The position numbers and the translations under genes are program-made. From Rhizobium rhododendri (GTDB lineage Bacteria > Pseudomonadota > Alphaproteobacteria > Rhizobiales > Rhizobiaceae), in the NCBI RefSeq assembly GCF_007000325.2, contig NZ_CP117268.1, forward strand, positions 1,426,001-1,490,000: DNA of 64,000 bases. The letters are read 5' to 3'. The notes below the pieces were generated by a model. That model was not told where the DNA came from, did no database searches, and saw only the letters and a program-made list of their open reading frames with translations. Of the stretch, positions 53,324 through 61,645 are shown in pieces. Each line of letters opens with the position of its first letter. Within the stretch, counting starts at the first letter, position 1.

Positions 53324-54267
53324 GCGCGCTTCTCCCTTTTTTCCATGCGGTTGAGCAGCAGTCGCAGCCCGAGCACGACGATAAGGATCGCCCCCTGCGC
53401 GCCGATCTGCCAATCCGACGAAATGCGCAGGAACGACAGGAACGAGCCCGCAAGTGTCAAGGTCAGCGCGCCGATGACTGCACCGATGGGCGAAACGCGG
53501 CCGCCGACGAACTCGCCGCCGCCGAGAATGACACCGGCAATCGACAACAGCGTGTAGCGCAACGCAATGTTGGCATCGGCCGACGTCGTCAGGCCGACAA
53601 GGGCAATTCCGGCCAGAATGGCGAAAAAGGCGGCCAGCGCATAGGTCGCTGCCCTTGCCGCTAGGATCGACCAGCCGGCGCGCTCGACAGAACGTGCGTT
53701 GCCGCCGACGCCGCGCAGGATGACGCCGAACGAGGAGCGCATAATGAGGAAATGCGAGAACAGCGCGATGATGACGCTGGCGACGATGGCCATCGGCACC
53801 AGCGGCGGCTTTGACGTCATAACCGCCCTCGCCCAGTCCGGCGCATGCCCTCCCGGTGCCGGCAGCAGCAGGATGGCCAGTCCGCTCCAGACGAAGCTCA
53901 TGCCGAGCGTGACGACGATGGATGGCAGGTCGCGGATGTGGATGAGCACGCCGAGACCGGCATAGACAGCGACGGCGGCCAGCAGAATGGCGATGCCCAG
54001 TGCCGGATCGGATTGCAGGAAGGTCGCCGTGACGCAGGCGATGAAGCTGACGAACGAGCCCATGGAGAGATCGAGATCGTTGACGGTCATGACCAGCATC
54101 TGGGCGATTGTCGCGAGTGCAATCGGAACCGCCAGATTGAACAGCAGGTTCAGGCCGATGTAGCTCATCGCACGTGGCTGCAGATAGAAGACTGAAATGA
54201 GCAGGATTGTCAGCGACAGGGCGGGAATGACGAGGCGGATGGTATCCGAAGACAGGCGAAGCTTCAT
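53320..54267 (-). CDS. Ribose-type ABC transporter permease 1
   Basis: Inner membrane permease of 315 residues, RbsC-like, with about nine hydrophobic segments. ATIAQMLVMTVNDLDLSMGS matches the family's 'GGIDLSVGS' block, with Asn-Asp-Leu in place of Gly-Gly-Ile. IVVTLGMSFVWSGLAIL and GVGGNARSVERAGWSILAAR follow, and GGGEFVGGRVSPIGAVIGAL is the conserved loop near the end. It overlaps the ATPase gene by 4 bases and permease 2 by 4 bases. Confidence 0.9.
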   Translation of the reverse strand: MKLRLSSDTIRLVIPALSLTILLISVFYLQPRAMSYIGLNLLFNLAVPIALATIAQMLVMTVNDLDLSMGSFVSFIACVTATFLQSDPALGIAILLAAVAVYAGLGVLIHIRDLPSIVVTLGMSFVWSGLAILLLPAPGGHAPDWARAVMTSKPPLVPMAIVASVIIALFSHFLIMRSSFGVILRGVGGNARSVERAGWSILAARAATYALAAFFAILAGIALVGLTTSADANIALRYTLLSIAGVILGGGEFVGGRVSPIGAVIGALTLTLAGSFLSFLRISSDWQIGAQGAILIVVLGLRLLLNRMEKREKRA

Positions 54268-55730
54268 GCCGCCACTCCCGTGAAGGACGCTGACAGAATG
54301 TTTTCCTCGGTCACTTCGGGGCCGACGAGTTCGCGGACGATGACGCCTTCGTTAAAAACGAAAACGCGGTCGCAAAGACTGACCTCTTCCATCTCCGTCG
54401 AATACCACACGAAGGTCCGTCCCTTGGCCGCTTCAGCCCTGATGATGGCGTAGACTTCCTGCTTGGTGCCGACATCGACACCGCGCATCGGATCGTCCAT
54501 GAGCACGACGGGCGCAGTCGTTGCCAGCGCGCGGGCGAAAAGCACCTTCTGCTGGTTGCCGCCTGAGAGCGACAGAATGCGATTGTCCATGTCCTTGGTG
54601 CGGATCTCGATCCTTTCCTTCCACGACATGCCGAGCGTCTCTTCCTTAGCGTCTCGCAGCATTCCGCCCGGAGACAGGTCGTTGAGATTGGCAATGGTGA
54701 GGTTCTTCAGAATGCTCCATAGCGGAAAGACACCGTTGAGAGCGCGGTCGCCGGCAACGAAGGTCACCTCGGCATCGCGCCGCCGCATCCAGTTGCCGGT
54801 GCGCGCCAGATAAAGCTCGAGGAGGATATCCGTCTGTCCATGGCCCCCGAGCCCTGCCAGTCCGACGAGTTCGCCCGGGAACGCGCTGAACGGCAATCCC
54901 TTGCCTTTGCGTGGGGGAGCTGACAGCAGAGGCGGGGCTTGGTGTGCCCGGGCGCGCGCCGGCGCGGCGTCGCGTGCCTTGACGACACTGCCCATGACGG
55001 CCACCAGGCTGTGATGATCGAATGCAGCGGACGGTTTCTCGGCGACGACCTTGCCGTCCTTCATGACGATGACCCGGTCGGTTGCCGACAGGATTTCACC
55101 GAGGATATGGGAGATCAGGATGATCGACCCGCCGTTTTTCACGAAGACACGCACATAGGCGAGCAATTGCGCCGCAAGGCTTGCGTCCAGTGACGAGGTG
55201 GGCTCATCGAGGATCACCAGCTTGACCGGAGTGGAGATAGTGGAGAATGCCGTGGCGATCTCGACCATCTGCCGTTCGGCAATCGAGAGGTCGCCGATGG
55301 TGGCTTCCGGCTTGATGCCATGGCCTGGGAAAATCGCATCCAGAGACTGGCCGATGATGGCGGCGGCACGCCTGCGCCAACCCCAGCCGGTCAAGCCGCG
55401 ATGCATGACGCGGGTGTTCTCGATGACGGTCAGGTTGGGACAAAGCGACAATTCCTGGAAAACGCATCGCACGCCGTGGCTTCGCGCGGCAGCGATACCG
55501 TAGCGCTCGATCTTCTCGCCACCGCAACTGACGCTACCGGAATGCAGTGTCAGCCCGCCGTTGATGATGTTGACGATTGTCGATTTCCCCGCGCCGTTGT
55601 GACCGACGAGGCCGACGCATTCGCCGGCGGCAATACGGATGGTTACGCCGTCCAGCGCCTTGACTGCGCCGAAATGCACCTTGGCGTCGCTCACCTCAAC
55701 GACGGCCGGGCCGTGCGTTTTCACGTCCAT
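54264..55730 (-). CDS. Ribose-type ABC transporter ATPase, two ABC domains
   Basis: A 488-residue double ATPase of the RbsA/XylG type. Domain 1: Walker A GHNGAGKST, signature LSIAERQMVEIA, Walker B KLVILDEPTSSLD, switch LISHILGEIL. Domain 2 from about residue 265: the P-loop region is degenerate (AGLGGHGQTD), with LSGGNQQKVLFARAL and VVLMDDPMRGVDVG. This pattern is normal in the family. It follows the binding-protein gene after 72 bp, with a hairpin between, and overlaps the permease gene. Confidence 0.9.
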   Translation of the reverse strand: MDVKTHGPAVVEVSDAKVHFGAVKALDGVTIRIAAGECVGLVGHNGAGKSTIVNIINGGLTLHSGSVSCGGEKIERYGIAAARSHGVRCVFQELSLCPNLTVIENTRVMHRGLTGWGWRRRAAAIIGQSLDAIFPGHGIKPEATIGDLSIAERQMVEIATAFSTISTPVKLVILDEPTSSLDASLAAQLLAYVRVFVKNGGSIILISHILGEILSATDRVIVMKDGKVVAEKPSAAFDHHSLVAVMGSVVKARDAAPARARAHQAPPLLSAPPRKGKGLPFSAFPGELVGLAGLGGHGQTDILLELYLARTGNWMRRRDAEVTFVAGDRALNGVFPLWSILKNLTIANLNDLSPGGMLRDAKEETLGMSWKERIEIRTKDMDNRILSLSGGNQQKVLFARALATTAPVVLMDDPMRGVDVGTKQEVYAIIRAEAAKGRTFVWYSTEMEEVSLCDRVFVFNEGVIVRELVGPEVTEENILSASFTGVAA

Positions 55731-55756
55731 GACTGGATCTCCCTCTGAAGGACCGA

Positions 55757-55778
55757 CCGCCCGAGGCCAATCGGGCGG
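55757..55778 (-). other. Hairpin between the ribose-type binding-protein and ATPase genes
   Basis: A perfect 8-bp stem CCGCCCGA (55757-55764) / TCGGGCGG (55771-55778) with a 6-base loop, 24 bp after the binding-protein stop on the minus strand. No T-run follows, so an mRNA-stabilising role is more likely than termination. Confidence 0.6.
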
Positions 55779-55802
55779 CGCAAGGCGGTGGGAGGATGGG
55801 TT

Positions 55803-56819
55803 TTACTTGCTGTCAGCGATGACTTTCTGCGTATCGGCCAGCGAGTACTCGACATTGGCGACACCCCCCGAGGGGGTGGTCGCAAGGTTGGCCTCGAGAT
55901 TGTCCTGGTTGATTGTCAGGAACGGCACCACCAGGTCCTTCTTCACGGTCTTTCCGTCGAGGATCTGTTGCGCGACCCAGAAGGCCAGCGTCGAAACGCC
56001 GGGAGCGATGGACACCGACATGGTTTCGTACTTGGTGGCGTCCTTCTGCTTCTTCCACCAGAGGAGTTCATCCTGGCGATTGCCCATGACGATGGTCGGG
56101 ATGGGACGTTTTGCCGCCTCGAAGGCCTGGGCCGCGCCATAACCGTCGCCACCCTGGGTCACGACGGCTGCCACTTCCGGCAGGCTCGGCAGGATGCCGG
56201 CAACGGCCTTCTGCGCAACATCCTGCGCCCAGTCACCGTGAACGGAGCCGACGATCTTGAACTGCGGAAATTTGGCGACGCCCGCATGGATACCGGCGGA
56301 GATTTCATCGTCGACGGAGACGCCGGCGAGGCCGCGGATCTCAAGCAGGTTACCACCGGCGGGGATCTTCTTGGCGAGGTAGTCGACCTGGCTTTCGCCC
56401 ATGCCCTTGAAGTCGACGGCGATGCGCCAGGCACAGGGTTCGGTCACGATGCCGTCGAACGAGACGACGACGATGCCGGCATCGCAGGCCTCTTTGATGG
56501 CGCCATTCAGCGCCGTCGGCGACGCCGCATCGATGACGATGGCGTTGTAACCCTGAAGGATCATGTTCTGGATCTGGGCTGCCTGCTCGGTCGCCTGGTT
56601 TTCAGACGTGGTGAATGGGTCTGCGGCAGCGACGACGCCGGACTTGACGGCTTCGCCGGTGACCTTTTCCCAGCTGGTCAGCATGGCCTGGCGCCACGAG
56701 TTTCCGGCGTAGTTGTTGGACAGCGCAATCTTCTTGGCGGACGTGTCGGCCATGGCAGCTGCGGGCAGCGCCACGCAGGCAAGCGTCACCGACGTCAGAA
56801 GCAGATTTCTGAAATTCAT
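55803..56819 (-). CDS. Ribose-type ABC transporter substrate-binding protein
   Basis: Periplasmic binding protein of 338 residues, Peripla_BP_4 type, with a Sec signal peptide (about 1-25, ending AAAMADT). KKIALSNNYAGNSWRQAML is the first strand and ligand loop, IQNMILQGYNAIVIDAASPT the second, and VVSFDGIVTEPCAW the third, as in RbsB and AI-2-type binders. The start at 56819 has GGGAGAGAG upstream. It is first of the minus operon that ends with the gluconolactonase-like gene. The ligand is probably a sugar or polyol, inferred from the family and neighbour. Confidence 0.88.
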   Translation of the reverse strand: MNFRNLLLTSVTLACVALPAAAMADTSAKKIALSNNYAGNSWRQAMLTSWEKVTGEAVKSGVVAAADPFTTSENQATEQAAQIQNMILQGYNAIVIDAASPTALNGAIKEACDAGIVVVSFDGIVTEPCAWRIAVDFKGMGESQVDYLAKKIPAGGNLLEIRGLAGVSVDDEISAGIHAGVAKFPQFKIVGSVHGDWAQDVAQKAVAGILPSLPEVAAVVTQGGDGYGAAQAFEAAKRPIPTIVMGNRQDELLWWKKQKDATKYETMSVSIAPGVSTLAFWVAQQILDGKTVKKDLVVPFLTINQDNLEANLATTPSGGVANVEYSLADTQKVIADSK

Positions 56820-56939
56820 TGTCTCTCTCCCTGTTGACCCGAAATCCCCTCCCGGGCGGATAGTTTGTGTCAAACGTCGAGTTCCTCCTCTCGACCCCAT
56901 CAGGATGTTATAGATTGGCGGGGTTGTATAGTAACAATG

Positions 56940-56954
56940 CGGCATTGCATTTGC
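56940..56954 (+). promoter_or_regulatory. Weak sigma-54-like element upstream of the two-component genes
   Basis: CGGCAT-TGCAT-TTGC keeps the essential GG (56941-56942) and GC (56953-56954) at 12-bp spacing but departs from TGGCAC at two positions. It lies 114 bp before the kinase start. It may be real given two strong sigma-54 sites in the same window, or chance. Confidence 0.3.
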
Positions 56955-57067
56955 GGCAATTCCTGTAATTGCTGCGGGATCCTGCAGGACGGGGTGCCAC
57001 CACCTGGCGCTTACTGGGCAGAACGGACTGAGCCGCGACCTGGGAGGGAACGGCTGGAGGAGGAACC

Positions 57068-58321
57068 ATGCTCAAGTTGGCGCCCTCGGCGCTTCTCGAC
57101 CATTATCTCGGAATTTCCCGCGTGCTGGCGGGACAGCTGGAGTTCCGCTCTGCCATTCGCGCGGTGGCAGCGGAGATCTCCCATATCATTCCCCACGATC
57201 ATCTGGACGTCTGCATCATCATGCATGGCGGCAAGTATCACACCGCCTACGAGACCGGCATTGAAACCGCATGGGGCAACAACCCGCCGGCGCTGGTGTC
57301 GGGAAGCCCCATCCGCAGCCTTCTCTGGGGCGAGGTCGGCTACCTCCTGACCGACGATGCCTGCGTCGATCCGCGCTTCAACTTCGACGGTGCCTTCGTG
57401 CGCCCAATCTTCGACCAAGCCCTGCGCAGCCGCCTGCATGTTCCGCTCAAGGTCGAAGGTGACGTGATCGGCGCGCTCAGCTGCTCGGCGCACGCCGTTG
57501 CACTTTATGGCCTCGACGACGTGGCCAATGCGCGGTCGATCGCAGACCTGCTGTCGCCCTATTTCTTCGCCTTGCGCGCCGCCGAGCAGGCCCAGCAATG
57601 GGCGATCGTCGAGGCGGAAGCGCGAGCCCGCGAAGAGGGCCTGCGGCTCGGCGCGCTCAAGTTGACCGAGGCGCTGGAACTGGAGCGCCAGCGGATCGGC
57701 ATGGATCTTCACGACCAGACATTGGCGGACCTGACCCGACTGTCGCGGCGCCTGGAGAGGTTGACCCACGAGCAGAAGATCTCCGGCGAGGCGCTGGAGC
57801 CGCTGGCCCGCAGTCTGCAGCATTGCATGCAGGACCTTCGCCAGATCATCGAGGAGGCCAAGCCCTCCGTGCTGCAGCTGTTCGGTTTTGCGCAGGCAGT
57901 CGAAAACGAGCTGGATCGTTCGATCCGGGATAGCGGGTTGTCAATAGCCCAAAAGCTCGTCGACAACACCGGCGGGGTAATCGACAGACTGGAGCCGACG
58001 GTTAGCATAGCGCTGTTCAGGATCGTGCAGGAAGCCATCAACAATGCTGTGCGTCACGCGCAGGCCGACCACATCACCGTAACGCTGACGGGCCGGGCGG
58101 ACGGCATTTCCATCGAGGTACGCGATGACGGCATCGGTATCGACAGGCCGGGCCGCCGCCGTGGCGCCGGCATCGACAATATGCAGACGCGCGCGCAGCT
58201 GATTTCCGCTGGATTTTCCGTCGGCGACGGGCGCCAAGCCCGCGGCTCCGTCGTGTCCATCCACCTGCCCATCGCAGAACAGCCGTCCCCTCGTGACGGC
58301 AAATCGAGGCTGCACGCATGA
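57068..58321 (+). CDS. Soluble sensor histidine kinase (GAF domain, HisKA_3 type)
   Basis: A 417-residue kinase without membrane segments. Residues 15-170 look like a GAF sensor domain (SRLHVPLKVEGDVIGALSCS). The dimerisation and phosphoacceptor domain has His215 in ERQRIGMDLHDQTLADLTRL. The ATPase domain carries the N-box EAINNAVRHAQAD and VRDDGIGID. This is the NarX/DegS class, which pairs with LuxR-type regulators. GGAGGAGG before the ATG at 57068 is a strong ribosome binding site. The response regulator gene overlaps by 4 bases. The signal is cytoplasmic and unknown; the context suggests a nitrogen compound or metal status. Confidence 0.9.
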   Translation: MLKLAPSALLDHYLGISRVLAGQLEFRSAIRAVAAEISHIIPHDHLDVCIIMHGGKYHTAYETGIETAWGNNPPALVSGSPIRSLLWGEVGYLLTDDACVDPRFNFDGAFVRPIFDQALRSRLHVPLKVEGDVIGALSCSAHAVALYGLDDVANARSIADLLSPYFFALRAAEQAQQWAIVEAEARAREEGLRLGALKLTEALELERQRIGMDLHDQTLADLTRLSRRLERLTHEQKISGEALEPLARSLQHCMQDLRQIIEEAKPSVLQLFGFAQAVENELDRSIRDSGLSIAQKLVDNTGGVIDRLEPTVSIALFRIVQEAINNAVRHAQADHITVTLTGRADGISIEVRDDGIGIDRPGRRRGAGIDNMQTRAQLISAGFSVGDGRQARGSVVSIHLPIAEQPSPRDGKSRLHA

Positions 58322-59040
58322 AAGTTCTGATTGTCGAGGACGATCCCCTGCATCGCTCCTATCTCCACGAGGCAATCGGCGCCTCCCTGCCGGAATGCGA
58401 AACAATCCTGGAGGCGCAGAACGGCAAGGAGGGCGAGAAGCTGGCGCGGGAAAACAAATCCGCCCATGTCGTCATGGATTTGCAAATGAACAACCGCAAC
58501 GGCATCGAAGCCGCGCGAACGATCTGGAACGAGCGACCGGACACGCGCATCCTCTTTTGGTCGAACTATTCCGACGAGGCCTATGTGCGCGGCGTATCGC
58601 GTATCGTGCCGGATGGAGCCGCCTATGGCTACGTTCTCAAGTCGGCCTCCGACGAACGTCTGAGGCTGGCGTTGCGCAGCATCTTCATCGAGGCGCAATG
58701 CGTCATCGACCGCGAGGTTCGCGGCATGCAGCAGAAGAGCCTCGGCCAAGCAAAGGGGTTCAGCGATACGGAATACGAGATCCTGGTGGACATAGCTTTG
58801 GGGCTGACCGACCGCACGATCGCCCGCCGGCGAAACCTATCGCTGCGCAGCGTCCAGAACAGGCTGCAGCAACTCTACGAAAAGCTTGAGGTTTACCAAA
58901 ATTCCGCCGAGGATCATGAGGACGGTCGCTTCAATCTGAGGGCCAGGGCGGTGACCGTCGCAATGTTGCGCAAATTGTTGAACTACAGTGCCCTGGAGCG
59001 CGCAGAGACGGAACTCTCCGAATGGCTTGCCTCCCTGTGA
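58318..59040 (+). CDS. LuxR-family response regulator
   Basis: A 240-residue response regulator. The receiver domain has EDD at 7-9, the phosphoacceptor Asp54 in [16 protein letters not shown], Ser82 at the Thr/Ser switch and Lys108 in [10 protein letters not shown]. The C-terminal LuxR-type helix-turn-helix is [20 protein letters not shown] with [20 protein letters not shown]. It is the partner of the kinase just upstream. It has no AAA+ domain, so it cannot itself activate the sigma-54 promoters in this window. A tail of about 35 residues after the HTH is longer than usual. Confidence 0.9.
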   Translation: MKVLIVEDDPLHRSYLHEAIGASLPECETILEAQNGKEGEKLARENKSAHVVMDLQMNNRNGIEAARTIWNERPDTRILFWSNYSDEAYVRGVSRIVPDGAAYGYVLKSASDERLRLALRSIFIEAQCVIDREVRGMQQKSLGQAKGFSDTEYEILVDIALGLTDRTIARRRNLSLRSVQNRLQQLYEKLEVYQNSAEDHEDGRFNLRARAVTVAMLRKLLNYSALERAETELSEWLASL

Positions 59041-59122
59041 GCCGCGCCGGAGTGAACATCTGAGCGACTGGCAATTCCCGATGGCCTCGCGCCGTAAAAG
59101 TCTGAAGACAAGGAGTTATAAA

Positions 59123-60004
59123 ATGGCAAAGGAAATTTTCTGCAGCTTCGGCATCGATGTCGATGCGGTCGCCGGCTGGCTCGGCTCCTACGGGGGCGAG
59201 GATTCGCCGGACGATATTTCGCGCGGGCTTTTCGCCGGTGAAGTTGGCAGCCCACGGCTTGTGAAGCTGTTCGACCGGTTCGGCATCAAGACGACCTGGT
59301 TCATTCCCGGCCATTCCATCGAAACCTTTCCAGAGCAGATGAAGGCCGTCGCGGATGCCGGCCACGAGATCGGCATCCACGGCTACACCCATGAAAATCC
59401 GATCGCCATGACGCGCGAGCAGGAGGTCGAGGTGCTCGACCACTGCATCGATCTCGTTACCAAGCTCTCCGGCAAGCGACCGACCGGCTATGTCGCACCA
59501 TGGTGGGAATTCTCCAACGTCACCAACGAATTGCTGCTGGAGCGCGGTATCAAGTATGACCACTCCCTGATGCACAACGACTTTACACCCTATCGCGTCC
59601 GCGTCGGCGACAGCTGGACGAAGATCGATTACTCGAAGAAGCCGTCGGAGTGGATGGTACCATTGAAGCGCGGCCAGGAAACCGACCTCATCGAGATCCC
59701 CGCCTCCTGGTATCTCGACGACCTGCCGCCGATGATGTTCATCAAGAAGTCGCCCAACAGCCACGGCTTCGTCAACCCGCACGACATCGAGCAAATGTGG
59801 CGCGACCAGTTCGACTGGGTCTACCGCGAGATGGACTATGCGGTCTTTCCGATCACCATTCACCCCGATGTCGCCGGGCGCCCTCAGGTGCTGATGATGC
59901 TGGAGCGCCTGTTTGCCCATATGAGCAAGCACCCCGGCGTCAAATTCGTCACCATGAACGAGATCGCCGACGATTTCGCGGCCCGCTTTCCGCGCAAATC
60001 CTAG
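59123..60004 (+). CDS. Polysaccharide deacetylase-family enzyme, HpPgdA-type
   Basis: A 293-residue NodB-fold hydrolase, full length, no signal peptide. It closely matches the Helicobacter pylori PgdA type: [51 protein letters not shown] and [14 protein letters not shown]. The metal triad Asp14, His86 and His90 ([15 protein letters not shown]) is in place. HpPgdA was described as a peptidoglycan deacetylase, but this cytoplasmic protein in a catabolic setting more likely hydrolyses a small amide or imide, as PuuE allantoinase of the same superfamily does. AAGGAG lies seven bases before the ATG at 59123. It sits between a two-component pair and a CobW-type GTPase. Confidence 0.88.
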   Translation: MAKEIFCSFGIDVDAVAGWLGSYGGEDSPDDISRGLFAGEVGSPRLVKLFDRFGIKTTWFIPGHSIETFPEQMKAVADAGHEIGIHGYTHENPIAMTREQEVEVLDHCIDLVTKLSGKRPTGYVAPWWEFSNVTNELLLERGIKYDHSLMHNDFTPYRVRVGDSWTKIDYSKKPSEWMVPLKRGQETDLIEIPASWYLDDLPPMMFIKKSPNSHGFVNPHDIEQMWRDQFDWVYREMDYAVFPITIHPDVAGRPQVLMMLERLFAHMSKHPGVKFVTMNEIADDFAARFPRKS

Positions 60005-60019
60005 AAGGCGGACAGATCG

Positions 60020-60352
60020 ATGTGCTCGCTTTGCGGCATTCTCGGGGGCAACGAGCATTGGGCCGATGCCATTGCCCGTCCCGGCGTCTACACGCGCAAC
60101 ACCGAGCGCATCGATCGGCGGCGGGAAAGGGCGGCGCGCGTGCGCATCGCCAACCGCGTGCTGGCGGCCTTCGGCCTTTCCCTCTCGGACTGGCAGGGCA
60201 CATCGTTTCTGCTGTCCACCCGGACCGGCAAAACCGAGATCATCGAGGATCTCGGCCATTTGTGGCCGGCAGCCGAGACGCTGGCGGGCAGGCCGCTCGA
60301 TCCGCTGGCGCTACCGTTGCTCGACAGGCTGGAGGCGGAGGCGAATGGCTGA
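60020..60352 (+). CDS. Small CxxC protein of unknown function (MCSLCG type)
   Basis: A 110-residue cytoplasmic protein. The N-terminus MCSLCGILGGNEHW has Cys2, Cys5 and His13, a likely metal-binding knuckle exposed at the very start of the chain. The rest is mainly helical and basic, with ANRVLAAFGLSLSDWQGTSF and STRTGKTEIIEDLGHLWPAA in the middle. I do not recognise a characterised family. It starts 15 bp after the deacetylase-like gene and overlaps the CobW gene by 8 bases, so it is probably a partner or client of that GTPase. It is a plausible metal-dependent factor, which is inference. Confidence 0.75.
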   Translation: MCSLCGILGGNEHWADAIARPGVYTRNTERIDRRRERAARVRIANRVLAAFGLSLSDWQGTSFLLSTRTGKTEIIEDLGHLWPAAETLAGRPLDPLALPLLDRLEAEANG

Positions 60353-61331
60353 TGATTACCCCGCCTTCACGCCGGTCAATCTCCTGACCGGCTTTCTGGG
60401 CTCGGGCAAGACCACACTGCTTCGCCGTATGCTGGGGGATCCGGCCATGGCCAACACCGCCGTTTTGATCAACGAATTCGGCGAAATCGGCCTTGATCAT
60501 CACCTGCTCGAGCGGATCGACGAGACCATGGTGCTGCTGCAATCGGGCTGTCTCTGCTGCACCGTGCGCGGCGAACTGGCCGAGGCACTGCGCGACCTCC
60601 ACGCCAAGCGAGACGAGGGCCTCGTGCCCGCCTTCGACCGCGTCGTCATCGAAAGCACCGGCCTTGCCGATCCCTTTCCCGTATTGTCGACTCTGAAGGC
60701 CGACCCGGTTCTGCGCCATCACTTCAAGGCAGCGACCACCATCGCAACGGTCGATGCCGTTAACGCGATTGTGCAGCGCAGCCGTGCGGAATTCGCGCGC
60801 CAAGTGTCGGTTGCCGACCGTATCGTGCTCACCAAGACCGACCTTTCATCACTGTCACAGGAAGACAGTGCGGTTGCGGCCATCCGCGCGCTCAATCCGG
60901 ATGCGACGATCCTGCGCGGCGCTGGTGACGATCTCGATCTACGACGTCTGCTGGTCGATGATGCCAGCGGAGAGATGAGCCTGTTCCGCTGCGACGAGCC
61001 GCTGGTCGGCGATGGTTCGATCCACACGGGAAAGATCCAATCCTTCGTTCTTAAGGCAGAGACCGCAGTCGATTGGACCGCCTTCGGCATATGGCTGACG
61101 ATGCTGCTCAATCGCCATGGGGACAGGATCCTCCGGGTAAAAGGAATCCTCAATGTCGCCGGCGAGCCCCGGCCCGTCGCCATCCACGGCGTCCAGTATC
61201 TCGTGCATCCGCCAACACATATGCAGGCCTGGCCCTCGCAGGACCGTCATTCGGCCGTTGTCTTCATCGTCGACGGCATCGACCCTTCTCTGATCGTTCG
61301 ATCCTTCCAAGCTTTCAATGCACTCGGCTGA
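60345..61331 (+). CDS. CobW/COG0523-family GTPase (metal chaperone-like)
   Basis: A G3E-family GTPase of 328 residues. The P-loop is TGFLGSGKTTLL (16-23 GFLGSGKT), NEFGEIGLDHHLLE is switch I, Cys69, Cys71 and Cys72 form the metal-binding CLCC motif (QSGCLCCTVRGELA), ESTGLADPFPVL is switch II and LTKTDL is the base-recognition motif (Thr in place of Asn). The C-terminal CobW domain begins near residue 225. Members deliver metals such as Zn, Co or Fe to client enzymes. Candidate clients nearby are the deaminases and the deacetylase-like enzyme. It overlaps the small CxxC gene and ends the operon before a sigma-54 promoter. Confidence 0.9.
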   Translation: MADDYPAFTPVNLLTGFLGSGKTTLLRRMLGDPAMANTAVLINEFGEIGLDHHLLERIDETMVLLQSGCLCCTVRGELAEALRDLHAKRDEGLVPAFDRVVIESTGLADPFPVLSTLKADPVLRHHFKAATTIATVDAVNAIVQRSRAEFARQVSVADRIVLTKTDLSSLSQEDSAVAAIRALNPDATILRGAGDDLDLRRLLVDDASGEMSLFRCDEPLVGDGSIHTGKIQSFVLKAETAVDWTAFGIWLTMLLNRHGDRILRVKGILNVAGEPRPVAIHGVQYLVHPPTHMQAWPSQDRHSAVVFIVDGIDPSLIVRSFQAFNALG

Positions 61332-61435
61332 CGCCTGATCGTCTCGCCTGCCCATATAATCGTCATCTGCCACCGAAACTGTGTGCAGTTTTGAGTGCTG
61401 ATCCAAATAACCCTGAGATTTCAACTCCAGAGAAC

Positions 61436-61450
61436 TGGCACGGAGTTTGC
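61436..61450 (+). promoter_or_regulatory. Sigma-54 (RpoN) promoter upstream of the guanidine riboswitch
   Basis: TGGCAC-GGAGT-TTGC followed by TT is an exact match to TGGCACG-N4-TTGCW, with GG at 61437-61438 and GC at 61449-61450. Predicted start near 61462, just before the riboswitch aptamer. Transcription would depend on RpoN and an NtrC-like activator not found in this window. Confidence 0.88.
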
Positions 61451-61470
61451 TTGTCTTATTTCAGAGTTGG

Positions 61471-61583
61471 TGGCTAGGGTTCCGGCGCTTTCATGGCGTG
61501 CTGGTCCGAGAGCTACCACCGGTCGGGAGAGAAATCCCGCCGGGTGCACGGCGGGAGAAAAGCCCGGGAGACCTCGTTAGCCA
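61471..61583 (+). ncRNA. Guanidine-I riboswitch (ykkC-yxkD leader)
   Basis: The conserved core of the ykkC RNA is present in order: CTAGGGTTCCGG (61474-61485), GGTCCGAGAG (61503-61512) and a run ending GCGGGAGAAAAGCCCGGGAG, finishing at about 61571. A closing P1 helix TGGCTA (61471-61476) / TAGCCA (61578-61583) encloses them. The RNA binds guanidinium. It lies about 10 bases after the predicted sigma-54 start and is followed at once by a strong terminator, so guanidine probably permits read-through into the ABC transporter genes. Extra hairpin bases between the second and third blocks (about 61520-61548) are variable in this class. Confidence 0.95.
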
Positions 61584-61620
61584 AGGGATTGGCTGCGTGA
61601 GTCTGTGCCAATCCCTTTTT
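61583..61620 (+). terminator. Riboswitch-controlled intrinsic terminator
   Basis: A perfect 11-bp stem AAGGGATTGGC (61583-61593) / GCCAATCCCTT (61607-61617) with a 13-base loop, ending in TTTTT (61616-61620). It abuts the last base of riboswitch helix P1, so ligand binding could affect its formation. The start codon of the next gene is 26 bases further on. Confidence 0.9.
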
Positions 61621-61645
61621 GAGTTACAGCAAAAGGGGAATTGTC

